Shown here piece by piece: positions 5,428-13,366 of a stretch of 18,978 bases of DNA. The notes beneath the pieces are model-generated. The model had not been told where the DNA came from. It worked only from the letters and a program-made list of their open reading frames with translations, and did no database searches. The stretch covers positions 1-18,978 of the forward strand of contig JASEHP010000013.1 of assembly GCA_030018605.1 (NCBI GenBank), given 5' to 3'. The stretch is from Thermodesulfovibrionales bacterium (GTDB lineage Bacteria > Nitrospirota > Thermodesulfovibrionia > Thermodesulfovibrionales > UBA1546). Position 1 is the stretch's first letter. Each line of letters begins with the position of its first letter. The position numbers and the translations under genes were made by a program.

Positions 5428-8400
5428 CTAACCTGGCAGAAACACCCTGAATGTTGTCCCCTTGCCGGGTGCGCTGTCAACCTCTATCTTACCTTTATGC
5501 TCCTCTATAATCCTTTTAGTGATTGCAAGGCCAAGCCCTGTGCCGGATAACTTTGTCGTGTAGAACGGATTAAAGATAAAAGGGAGGTCTTTTTCTTCTA
5601 TCCCGGAGCCTGTATCGCTTATCTCTATGACCGCGCTACTACCTGCCGTATATGTCTTTATTGTAATTGTGCCGTGAATTGCCAGAGCCTGAACTGCATT
5701 GTTAAATATATTAAGCAATGCCTCTCGTATCCTGTTGGTATCCACATAAATCTGAGGCGTCTCTCCTTTTTCCTTAAGAACTTTAATCCCCCTTTCCCTG
5801 ACCTGTGTCTGCATGAGCAATATCATGCCGTCAACAAGCTCTCCGACATTAACCTTTTCTTTCATCAGCCTGGCTTCTTTGACAAACCCGAGTATCTCGT
5901 GGAGGATGCGTTCAAGCCTGTCCACCTCTTTCGCTATAATGCCTGCATATTCTTTAAGATTGCCGTCAAGTTTCTTTTCGAGTCTTTTTGCAAAACCTCC
6001 GACCAACACAAGCGGATTTCTAATCTCATGCGCAACCTTTGCAGCGACCTCGCCCAGGGCAGCCATCCTCTCTGTTGCAGCTAATTTCTCTCTCAGGGTA
6101 TTCAACTCGGTAACATCCCTGACCACATGAACAGTTCCCAAGAACTCTCCTGTTGTTGTAAATACAGGAGAGACTGATGTCAGAAACATTCCTCCGAGAT
6201 ATGAATCTTTTACCTCTTCTATATATGCCTCCATCGTCTCAAGAGTTTTGTGATGAGGGCATTCAGGAAACGGCTCATTCATCCCGTGGAATATCCTGTA
6301 ACATTTTTCTCCTATTATCTCTCCGTCGGATTTCCCGATCCTGTCAACAACTGCCTTGTTTACATTCTTTATGGTGCAGTCTTTATCTGTAATATAGACC
6401 ATGTCCGAAATAGACCTGAAGATGTTTCCAAGCTCAGCCTCTGCGCGCGCCACCTGATCAAAAAGCCTTGCGTTTTCCACAGCGCTTGCAATTTGGTTTG
6501 AGAAACCTATCAGGAACTTCATATCCTCATCGCTAATTAAGCGCCTCGTAAAGATGTTATCCACCCATAATACTCCTATAACCCTGTCTCTTGCGACAAG
6601 AGGCACTACAGCGTATGACTGGGTTCCGAGCTGCTGAATAAGAACAGCGTCAGCCAGCGGTTCTTCCTTGACATCACGGACATTAATAGCCTTTTTCTCC
6701 TTAACAGAACGAGTAAGTATTGTCTCGTCTTTAAGTGAAATCTCCATCCCCATGCTCAACCTATCAAGAAAAGAATCCTTTCTCAGAGGACCGGTTTCTA
6801 TGTCATGAAGTATACCCGGAAGCGTTTTCATCTCTATCGAGAGTTTCTCCCATATTTTCCATGCTTCATCGGGACTTGCAGGGCCAACGCCCATCGCCCC
6901 CCTTATAACCTCTTCCTTTTCATCAATAAGAAAGAGTATTGACCTGTTGAAACCAAGCCCATCGCTCATTGTAACTGCAGTCAATATCATCCTGAGCAGT
7001 CTGTCGAGCTCAAGGGTGCCCCTCATAGCGGGGCTTATAAAAAATAAGCTTGACAGTTCCTGATTCCTTCTTATAAGCTCTTTCTCAACGCGTTTTCGCT
7101 CCGAGATGTCCCTTGTTATCCCGCTTATGCCTATGACCTCTCCCGCGGTATCTTTTATGGGCGAAAGCGTCAGGCTGACCTCAATTATCGCGCCGTCTTT
7201 CCTTTGTCTCAATGTCTCTATGTCCTTGAGCGTTTCTCCATTTTTGACTTTTCCTATGTATCCCTTCTCCGCGTCTACAAGGAACTGGGGGACAAACAGC
7301 AGGAATTTCCCGGCAGCTTCATCCGCTGTGTAGCCGAATGTCCTTTCAGCGCCATAATTCCATGAAGTTATATTCCCATTGAGGTCGGAAGTGACTATCG
7401 CATCAGCTGAATTTTCTATCAGGCTTTCAAGATATCCCTTTGTCTGAACTACCTCTTTATACAGACTTAATATTTCCTCATGATAAAGCACCCTGTCAGT
7501 TATATCCTCTATAAATACTATACACTCAATAACATCCCCTGTAACATCCTTAACCGGATAGGATGTCAGTTCTGTATAGTTCATGCCCCGCAACTGTGTA
7601 ATGGAATTTATCCGTCCTGTTTCAAACGTTGCCTTCGCAACGCAATGAGGGCAGATTCCTTCTTTGTCATGGAAAACATCCATAGCGTTTCTGCCTGCAA
7701 TTTCTTCAACAGCCATGTCAGTCCATCTTTTAACAAACCTGTTTGCCGATATGATTTTATAGTCTCTTCCAATTGTGACAATTCCTCCCTGTACGCTGTC
7801 AAAGAGAATCTCCATCCTTTTTTTTGCTTCAACAGCTTCCTGCTTGCTGAGGCATTCGCTTTCATAACCCCTTGCCTTCTCTATGGCAACAGCCGCTATA
7901 GAGGCAAAAGTAGCTGCTGTATTCATCTCATCAGCCGAGAACGGCAGAATATTTCCCTCAGAACCTGCCTTATCGTAAATACCGAGAGTTCCTATCACCT
8001 TGTCTTCAACTTTAAGCGGCACGCATATCACAGACTTCACATTGATAACAGGCACTCTCATCTCGGGAGGCATCTCTGATACATCTTCAACAAGCAGCGG
8101 TTCGCCCTCTTTTGCAACCCAACCGGCTATGCCGCTTCCTATTGTCAGGTCCATGTGCTCTTTTAAATCCTCTACAAGGCCATAGGAGGATTTTATTCTC
8201 AGGATATTGCCCTCCAGCAATCTTATAATGCAGCCCCTCGCATCAAGCAGCCTTGTAATTTTCGATGTGACTGTTCCCAGTATCTCATCAATATCCATTG
8301 CAGATGTTACAGCGGTAATGAGTTCATAAAGGGCAGTTAGCTTCTGAAGCTGGTTCTTTGTTAATGCGTAAAGCTCTTCATTGCTGACTTGAGATGTCTG

Positions 8401-9135
8401 TAACTTCTCAACCATTTCATCAAATCTCTTTGCTATTACTCCAAATTCATCTCTTCTGTCAGAACCTATCCTGTATTGCATCTCGCCTCCGCTTATTTTC
8501 TCTGTAGCCTTCATCAGGTCGTCAAACAGAGCCGTAATTATTCTTTTCATAAAGATGATAAGAGATATAAATGCCAGTGAGCTCAGGCCAAAAAGAACAA
8601 CAAGATAGAAACCCATCTGCCTCTCAATTCTCTCCCCCTGCGCAATAGCATTAGTAATACCGGACGCCGATTCGCTGCGCAGAACATCCAGTTTTTCATG
8701 CATATCTCTTTCCTTATCATGAAGCATCCGAAGCGCAAAAAGAACATGAATGTCTCCTACAGGCTGCTTTGCCGACATTATTGCGCTTGCGAACTCTTTC
8801 ATCTTGTCAAAGTCGGCTCTTATGGCTTTTACTTCTTCTTTATTTCGCACAGACTCGGGAAGCCCGTTAAGAAAGGCAGATGATTCTTTAAGTTTCTGTT
8901 TATATCGCCTCTGAAATTTGACCTCGCCGGTAACAGCCCATCCTTCTGCAACAATTACAACGGCCCCCATTGCTGATTTCCAGTCTTCGTACCGGCCGTG
9001 TTCCAATACAATGGATTTCTGGGTGTCGAAAGTAGCGCTTAACCGGTTAAAAATAAGAAAACTGCCTGCAATCAGTGCACCAGTCAGCAAGAAAAAAACT
9101 ATTGTGAAAACCGTCAGTTTAGCTCTCAGGCTCAT
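5428..9135 (-). CDS. Membrane sensor histidine kinase with HAMP, GAF and PAS domains
   Basis: A 1235-residue sensor kinase with two membrane segments (about 7-29 and 175-197) enclosing a periplasmic domain of about 145 residues. A HAMP linker follows (198-250), then a GAF domain (about 277-420), PAS (443-550), PAS with PAC (567-683, ending ISGITRDISERK), a second GAF (about 690-893) and a third PAS (897-1010). The kinase core has the HisKA phospho-acceptor H1036 in VAHEIRNPL and an ATPase domain (about 1128-1235) with N-box NIFNNAVQAL, DTGSGI and GTGLGLAI. All catalytic motifs are intact. PAS 1 holds CPHC and PAS 3 holds CPHH, Cys/His motifs seen in a subset of cytoplasmic PAS domains. The gene starts ten bases after glgA and is followed by the single-domain regulator, so the three are probably co-expressed. 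The signal cannot be read from sequence. Confidence 0.93.
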   Translation of the reverse strand: MSLRAKLTVFTIVFFLLTGALIAGSFLIFNRLSATFDTQKSIVLEHGRYEDWKSAMGAVVIVAEGWAVTGEVKFQRRYKQKLKESSAFLNGLPESVRNKEEVKAIRADFDKMKEFASAIMSAKQPVGDIHVLFALRMLHDKERDMHEKLDVLRSESASGITNAIAQGERIERQMGFYLVVLFGLSSLAFISLIIFMKRIITALFDDLMKATEKISGGEMQYRIGSDRRDEFGVIAKRFDEMVEKLQTSQVSNEELYALTKNQLQKLTALYELITAVTSAMDIDEILGTVTSKITRLLDARGCIIRLLEGNILRIKSSYGLVEDLKEHMDLTIGSGIAGWVAKEGEPLLVEDVSEMPPEMRVPVINVKSVICVPLKVEDKVIGTLGIYDKAGSEGNILPFSADEMNTAATFASIAAVAIEKARGYESECLSKQEAVEAKKRMEILFDSVQGGIVTIGRDYKIISANRFVKRWTDMAVEEIAGRNAMDVFHDKEGICPHCVAKATFETGRINSITQLRGMNYTELTSYPVKDVTGDVIECIVFIEDITDRVLYHEEILSLYKEVVQTKGYLESLIENSADAIVTSDLNGNITSWNYGAERTFGYTADEAAGKFLLFVPQFLVDAEKGYIGKVKNGETLKDIETLRQRKDGAIIEVSLTLSPIKDTAGEVIGISGITRDISERKRVEKELIRRNQELSSLFFISPAMRGTLELDRLLRMILTAVTMSDGLGFNRSILFLIDEKEEVIRGAMGVGPASPDEAWKIWEKLSIEMKTLPGILHDIETGPLRKDSFLDRLSMGMEISLKDETILTRSVKEKKAINVRDVKEEPLADAVLIQQLGTQSYAVVPLVARDRVIGVLWVDNIFTRRLISDEDMKFLIGFSNQIASAVENARLFDQVARAEAELGNIFRSISDMVYITDKDCTIKNVNKAVVDRIGKSDGEIIGEKCYRIFHGMNEPFPECPHHKTLETMEAYIEEVKDSYLGGMFLTSVSPVFTTTGEFLGTVHVVRDVTELNTLREKLAATERMAALGEVAAKVAHEIRNPLVLVGGFAKRLEKKLDGNLKEYAGIIAKEVDRLERILHEILGFVKEARLMKEKVNVGELVDGMILLMQTQVRERGIKVLKEKGETPQIYVDTNRIREALLNIFNNAVQALAIHGTITIKTYTAGSSAVIEISDTGSGIEEKDLPFIFNPFYTTKLSGTGLGLAITKRIIEEHKGKIEVDSAPGKGTTFRVFLPG

Positions 9136-9145
9136 GCAGTCCTCA

Positions 9146-10606
9146 TTATTGCCTTTTCATTCTTGCAGCTTTAGCATACAGCTCTATATAGCTCTTTGCG
9201 GAATCTTGCCATGAAAAATTCATTTCCATTGCGCTGCGGATCAACTTTTTCCATCTTGGCTTATTGACATACACGCAGAGGGCTCTCTTCAGGCATCCCT
9301 GAAGCGCAGCGGTAGTATAATCCGAAAACAGAAACCCTGTTCCCACGCCCTTAAGAGACTGATAATCCGATATCGTATCCGCAATCCCCCCTGTCCTACG
9401 CGCTACAGGTATTGTCCCATATCTCATAGCGATAAGCTGACCGATGCCGCAGGGTTCATATCTTGAAGGCATTAAAAAAATATCCGAACCTGCATATATT
9501 TTGTGCGCAAGGCTGTCTTCGAACCCTATTTTAACGTGAAGCCTGCCTTTGTACTTTTCTGCAGCAGATGAGAATCTTCCTTGAAACATCTCATCCCCCC
9601 TGCCGAGAACAATGAGCTTTACGCCTACAGAAAGGATTTCATCAAGAGACTCCAGAATAAGGTCAAGCCCTTTCTGGCTGGACAGCCTGCCCACCATGCC
9701 TGCAACGGGCATATCCGTATCAGGCTTTATAGAGAATTCTTTCAGAAGTTGAAGCTTGCACTCTTTTTTGCCTTCAATGTCCTTAAAGCTGTAATTCCTT
9801 TTTATGAAAGCATCCGATTCCGGATTCCACTCTTTGGGGTCTATGCCGTTTATTATCCCTGCAAGCACGGATACCCTCTTTCTTAAAATACCGTCAAGCC
9901 CGAATCCGTATTCCCTGCTCAGTATCTCTTTAGCATAATTATTGCTCACCGTTGTTATGGAATCCGCTGATATTAACCCTGCCTTCAGGAAATTCATCTT
10001 CCCGTAAAACTCTATGCCTTCGGGCGTAAACAAACTCTTGTCAAGCCCTGTAATCGGCATTTCTGTCTGCGGGAACAACCCCTGATAACCCAAATTATGG
10101 ATGGTAATTATGGACGCTGTCCCGTCAAAAAACTTATCTGATTTGTATATGGTTTTAAGGTATAAAGGTATCAGTCCTGTCTGCCAGTCATTGCAGTGGA
10201 TTACATCCGGCTTAAATCCCAATGCCTTGCACGATTCAGGCACGCCTCTTGAAAAAAATATAAACCGAGCAGCATTGTCAGGATAGTCGCCGCGCGGTGT
10301 GCCGTAAATTTCTTCTCTGTCAAAAAACTCATCGCACTCAATAAAATATGCTGAAGCTTTATCCGCCTCAGGCGGACAATAACTGAATATCCTGCCTCTT
10401 AATTTCCTGTTTCCAAGAGGAACAGTTATCTTAAAGCCTGTATCCATGAGGCTGAATTTTTCCTTTACACCCCTGTAAAGAGGCATTATCAGGTATGCCT
10501 CCTTTTTCATCTTCCGGTATTCGTTCAGCAGTGAGCCGGTGACGTCTGCAAGCCCCCCTGTTTTGGCAAATGGCGCTGCTTCCGGAGTTGCAATGAGTAT
10601 CTTCAT
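9146..10606 (-). CDS. glgA: Glycogen/starch synthase, GT5 family
   Basis: Glycogen synthase adds glucose from a nucleotide sugar (ADP-glucose in most bacteria) to the non-reducing end of an alpha-1,4-glucan in the cytoplasm. The 486-residue protein has the usual family length. It shows the N-terminal KTGGLADV motif (K15), which binds the donor phosphates, the HNLGYQG and CNDWQTGLIP segments, GRLSSQKGLDL at the start of the second Rossmann domain, and the C-terminal RYEPCGIGQLIAMRYGTIPV followed by RRTGGIADTI. All are typical of GT5. Its start overlaps the galT-like stop by one base (TAATG), indicating translational coupling. The neighbouring sugar-nucleotide transferase suggests a shared storage-polysaccharide role. 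Whether ADP- or UDP-glucose is used cannot be told from the motifs alone. Confidence 0.95.
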   Translation of the reverse strand: MKILIATPEAAPFAKTGGLADVTGSLLNEYRKMKKEAYLIMPLYRGVKEKFSLMDTGFKITVPLGNRKLRGRIFSYCPPEADKASAYFIECDEFFDREEIYGTPRGDYPDNAARFIFFSRGVPESCKALGFKPDVIHCNDWQTGLIPLYLKTIYKSDKFFDGTASIITIHNLGYQGLFPQTEMPITGLDKSLFTPEGIEFYGKMNFLKAGLISADSITTVSNNYAKEILSREYGFGLDGILRKRVSVLAGIINGIDPKEWNPESDAFIKRNYSFKDIEGKKECKLQLLKEFSIKPDTDMPVAGMVGRLSSQKGLDLILESLDEILSVGVKLIVLGRGDEMFQGRFSSAAEKYKGRLHVKIGFEDSLAHKIYAGSDIFLMPSRYEPCGIGQLIAMRYGTIPVARRTGGIADTISDYQSLKGVGTGFLFSDYTTAALQGCLKRALCVYVNKPRWKKLIRSAMEMNFSWQDSAKSYIELYAKAARMKRQ

Positions 10607-11601
10607 TATATTTTCGCTTCTCTCATAAACTTTGCCGCTTCTTCAGGAGGCGTTGGGTTTATATAAAAACCCGATCCCCATTCAAAGCCTGCTATCTTCG
10701 TCAGCTTTGGCATTATCTCAATATGCCAGTGGTAGTATTCGTTTGTCTCATTATAGAAAGGTGATGTGTGAATAATAAAATTATACGGCGGAATATCAAG
10801 TATCCTGTCAATCTGCTTAAGCGTTCTCTGCAGTATTTCCGCAAGCGATGAGAAGTCCTTATCCGGGGGGTAAAATGCCGATGCGTGCCTTTTGGGTAAA
10901 ATCCACGTCTCAAATGGCGCCCTCGGCGCAAAAGGCGCCAACGCGAGATAATCCTTATTTTCGTATATCACGCGCCTGCCGTCCTCAAGCTCCTGATTTA
11001 GGACATCGCAGAAAACACATCTTTCCTTAGAATTGAAATACTGTTCTGCCGCATCAATTTCTTCTTTGACAAGTTTGGGCACGATAGGAAGGGCTATAAG
11101 CTGACTATGCGTATGTTCAAGCGAAGCCCCTGCATCCTCGCCTTCATTCTTGAATATCAGGACATATCTGAACCTCCGGTCTTTCTTCAGGTCATGAAGT
11201 CTCATATAATAGGCCCACAACGCATCTTCAACAGCCTTTAAGGGCATAGTTGAGAGTGAAAGGTTATGCTCGGGCGTCTCTATTACAACCTCATGAGCGC
11301 CTATCCCGTTAATCTTGTCAAATATTCCCTCCCCCGTCTTGTTCAATTCTCCATGTATCTGAAGCGCAGGGAATTTATTCGGTACAACTCTCAATGTCCA
11401 GCCCGGAGAATCCGGCAGAGCGCCCGGAGGCCTGAATGCCATTATCTCAGGCGGAGCAGTATTCTCATTGCCATGACAAAACGGACAGAAACCGCCTTTC
11501 TTCCTCTGTGAAAGCGATATAAAGTCCGCCGGCCTTTTGCCCCTTTCGACAGAGATTATAACCCACCGCCCGACAACCGGATCTTTTCTAAGTTCAGACA
11601 T
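10606..11601 (-). CDS. galT: GalT-family nucleotidyltransferase (galactose-1-phosphate uridylyltransferase or relative)
   Basis: GalT-family enzymes exchange a nucleotide between sugar phosphates through a nucleotidyl-histidine intermediate; they belong to the HIT superfamily. The 331-residue protein shows CPFC (C39, C42) and CVFC (C195, C198), likely metal ligands, the nucleophile motif LEHTHSQLIALP (H163, H165) and the second-half motif HWHIEIMPK (H291, H293). The active-site word here is HTHSQ rather than HPHGQ as in classical E. coli GalT; HxHSQ resembles, from memory, the plant ADP-glucose phosphorylase branch. The gene is first in the operon and overlaps glgA by one base, so a role in ADP-glucose or glucose-1-phosphate metabolism is plausible. 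The ribosome site GGAGGGTGT precedes the start. The galT symbol reflects the family rather than a proven substrate. Confidence 0.85.
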   Translation of the reverse strand: MSELRKDPVVGRWVIISVERGKRPADFISLSQRKKGGFCPFCHGNENTAPPEIMAFRPPGALPDSPGWTLRVVPNKFPALQIHGELNKTGEGIFDKINGIGAHEVVIETPEHNLSLSTMPLKAVEDALWAYYMRLHDLKKDRRFRYVLIFKNEGEDAGASLEHTHSQLIALPIVPKLVKEEIDAAEQYFNSKERCVFCDVLNQELEDGRRVIYENKDYLALAPFAPRAPFETWILPKRHASAFYPPDKDFSSLAEILQRTLKQIDRILDIPPYNFIIHTSPFYNETNEYYHWHIEIMPKLTKIAGFEWGSGFYINPTPPEEAAKFMREAKI

Positions 11602-11610
11602 ACACCCTCC

Positions 11611-11691
11611 AATTCATAACTAAGGACTAAGAAGTGGGAAGTTAGTGATGGCAAGTAAAAACTTCCTACTTCCAATTTCTTATTTAGAATT
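11611..11691. repeat. Long imperfect inverted repeat between divergent genes
   Basis: The inner arms GAAGTGGGAAGTT (11631-11643) and AACTTCCTACTTC (11660-11672) pair at 12 of 13 positions, and the pairing continues imperfectly outward to AATTC (11611) and GAATT (11691). It occupies most of the gap between the galT-like gene and the RNase Z-like gene. It could form a cruciform or an RNA hairpin in either leader; there is no T-run that would make it a standard terminator. Confidence 0.75.
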
Positions 11692-11719
11692 ATTATATCA
11701 CAATAGGATATAATTCCCT

Positions 11720-12703
11720 ATGAAACCTACTTTTCATCATAGACCCATAAACAGCCCCTTTGATGACCCGTGCGTATATGTCAGGGTGCTCAGGGAAAAA
11801 CGCGCGCTTCTCTTTGACCTTGGCTATACAACCAGATTAAGACCAAACGATATCCAGAAGATAACAGACGTCTTTGTAACGCATACCCACATAGACCATT
11901 TCATAGGGTTTGACGGTCTTTTAAGAGCGCTTCTGAGAAGAGAGACGCCGCTGAGGATATTCGGGCCTTCCAATATCACTGAGTGCATTGAAGGGAAACT
12001 CCGGGGATACACGTGGAACCTGATAAAAGAATATCCTCTGAAAATAGAAGTCTTCGGCATAAACGAAAACCATATCAGCCATGCAGGTTTTTATGCGGAG
12101 AATTGTTTCAGCAAAACAGATTATGGCGAAAAACCATTTACCGGGACATTATTAAAAGAAGGATATTTTGAGGTTAAAGCAGCGTGCCTCACGCATCAGA
12201 TACCATGCCTCTGCTTTTCTCTTAAAGAGGATTTTCATATTAATATTGATAAGGCAGCGCTGAACAGACTTGTCCTTCCGGTAGGGCCATGGCTTTCGGA
12301 ATTTAAAAGGGCTGTCAGGGAAAACGCAGCCGATAACACTGAATTTAAAATATCCAGCAGAATATATGCCAAAAAAGAACTCATGGAAATCGCGATGATA
12401 ACAGAGGGGCAGAAAATATCCTACGTTGTAGATTCCTCTTTGGATGAGGAGAATATAGGAAAAATCATAACCCTTGTTAAAGATTCCGATGCTCTTTATT
12501 GCGAGGCTTACTTCCTTGAGGAAGACAGGGAAAGGGCAATAGAGAGGCATCACCTCACTGCAAAAACCGCAGGAAGGATAGCGAGACAGGCAGGCGTTAA
12601 AAACCTTGTTGTAATGCACTTTTCTCCAAAATACAGGGAATGCCCTGACGCGCCTGAAAAAGAGGCGATGATGGAATATAATAAAAGTGTCAGAGTGTCA
12701 TAG
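11720..12703 (+). CDS. RNase Z-like metallo-beta-lactamase-fold hydrolase
   Basis: The protein belongs to the metallo-beta-lactamase fold, closest by eye to the RNase Z branch, which cuts tRNA 3' trailers. The 327-residue protein has the metal motif THTHIDHFIG (H55, H57, D59, H60), a further His at LTHQIPC (H159), D238 in VVDSS, HHLTAKTAGRIA (H277/H278) and a final VVMHFSPKY (H300), all matching the order of RNase Z metal ligands. The central part (about 115-215) does not obviously match bacterial RNase Z, so a different substrate is possible. A TATAAT lies at 11709-11714, only five bases before the ATG, and no strong ribosome site is seen, so a weak AGGA at 11705-11708 or leaderless translation are both possible. 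The C-terminal codons run into the 8-bp repeat array. The tRNA gene lies about 80 bases downstream. Confidence 0.78.
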   Translation: MKPTFHHRPINSPFDDPCVYVRVLREKRALLFDLGYTTRLRPNDIQKITDVFVTHTHIDHFIGFDGLLRALLRRETPLRIFGPSNITECIEGKLRGYTWNLIKEYPLKIEVFGINENHISHAGFYAENCFSKTDYGEKPFTGTLLKEGYFEVKAACLTHQIPCLCFSLKEDFHINIDKAALNRLVLPVGPWLSEFKRAVRENAADNTEFKISSRIYAKKELMEIAMITEGQKISYVVDSSLDEENIGKIITLVKDSDALYCEAYFLEEDRERAIERHHLTAKTAGRIARQAGVKNLVVMHFSPKYRECPDAPEKEAMMEYNKSVRVS

Positions 12704-12768
12704 GGTCAGAGTATCAGAGTCTTTGATACTTTGATACTTTGATGCTTTGATACTTTGATACTTTGATG
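12689..12768. repeat. 8-bp repeat array forming a large hairpin
   Basis: Six perfect-phase copies of CTTTGATR (last base A,A,G,A,A,G) occupy 12721-12768. They are preceded by four 8-bp units of the form GTCAGAGT, GTCATAGG, GTCAGAGT and ATCAGAGT (12689-12720). The left units are near-complements of the right ones; as RNA, allowing G-U pairs, about 30 of 32 positions pair, with the fold point at 12720. The left arm overlaps the last codons and stop of the upstream hydrolase gene. Confidence 0.85.
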
Positions 12769-12785
12769 TTCTGAATCTTGAAATT

Positions 12786-12860
12786 GCCGGGGTAGCTCAG
12801 TGGCAGAGCAGCTGATTCGTAATCAGCAGGTCATGGGTTCAAGTCCCATTCCCGGCTCCA
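12786..12860 (+). tRNA. tRNA-Thr, anticodon CGT
   Basis: A complete cloverleaf is visible. The acceptor stem GCCGGGG pairs with TCCCGGC (one G-U), the D stem is GCTC/GAGC, and the anticodon stem GCTGA/TCAGC holds the loop TTCGTAA with anticodon CGT, reading the Thr codon ACG. The T stem ATGGG/CCCAT holds TTCAAGT. The discriminator is T and the CCA end is encoded. It follows the 8-bp repeat array by 17 bases. Confidence 0.97.
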
Positions 12861-13054
12861 CATAATTTAAGATGATACTTTTTTGAAAGGGTAAAAACCG
12901 GGCAATCCATGATTTAGATTATTTTTGTAATCCTAAGAATTCATATGTAATCTACATCTGACGAGGCAGGGCTGCTATTTCAGCATTCCTTTGCCTTCTG
13001 AGTGTTTCAAAAAATTGCATTGAGCAGGAAAAAAATAAGGTATACGGAATGAAG

Positions 13055-13085
13055 GCAGTCCCGAGCTGCTCGGGACTGCTTTTTT
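13055..13085 (+). terminator. Rho-independent terminator
   Basis: An 11-bp perfect stem, GCAGTCCCGAG (13055-13065) and CTCGGGACTGC (13069-13079), with loop CTG, is followed by six T on the + strand. It ends + strand transcripts coming from the tRNA region. It lies three bases past the end of cspA on the other strand, but the T-run there is poor, so it would serve cspA only weakly. Confidence 0.9.
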
Positions 13086-13088
13086 GGC

Positions 13089-13289
13089 TTAGAGTTTTAC
13101 AACGTTTGCTGCCTTTGGGCCCTTGGGGCTGTCAACAACATCAAAGCTCACTGCCTGTCCTTCAGATAGAGACTTAAAGCCATCTCCCTGAAGCTCAGAA
13201 TAGTGAACAAAAACATCTCCGCCGTCTTCACTGGTTATGAATCCAAAACCTTTGGATTCGTTAAACCACTTAACGGTTCCTTTTGCCAC
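13089..13289 (-). CDS. Cold-shock protein (CspA family)
   Basis: A 66-residue cold-shock-domain protein, a five-stranded OB fold that binds single-stranded RNA and DNA and acts as an RNA chaperone in the cytoplasm. The RNA-binding motifs KGFGFI (RNP1, residues 13-18) and VFVHY (RNP2, 26-30) are intact, along with the N-terminal GTVKWFNESKGFGFI typical of the family. The length is the family norm. The start codon is GTG at 13289, supported by AAGGAGG nine bases upstream. It lies 77 bases after the skp/ompH-type gene on the same strand, so it may be transcribed from its own promoter in that gap or by read-through. Which csp paralogue it is cannot be decided. Confidence 0.96.
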   Translation of the reverse strand: MAKGTVKWFNESKGFGFITSEDGGDVFVHYSELQGDGFKSLSEGQAVSFDVVDSPKGPKAANVVKL

Positions 13290-13366
13290 TGTGCTGTACC
13301 TCCTTATTAAAAAACTTCCGAAACTTCACTTGCTATTTTGGCACAGAAGTCCTGAAAGGTCAATCC

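Noticed and set aside
5385..5480. Longer N-terminus of the response regulator, overlapping the kinase stop
   Set aside because: The receiver fold starts at MKKILVVDDD, and CAAGGAGGGC points to ATG 5384.
7480..8079. 199-codon open frame on the + strand inside the sensor kinase gene
   Set aside because: It lies opposite an intact kinase whose domains are continuous across it; the protein has no recognisable features and no ribosome site.
12152..12619. 155-codon open frame on the - strand inside the RNase Z-like gene
   Set aside because: The + strand frame carries conserved metal motifs on both sides, so this is an antisense shadow.
12721..12768. CRISPR array
   Set aside because: The 8-bp units are contiguous with no spacers; this is a tandem repeat.
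13055..13088. Terminator of cspA on the - strand
   Set aside because: The stem would serve, but the T-run is on the + strand; on the - strand the bases after the stem are CTTCATTCC, so it is at best weak for cspA.
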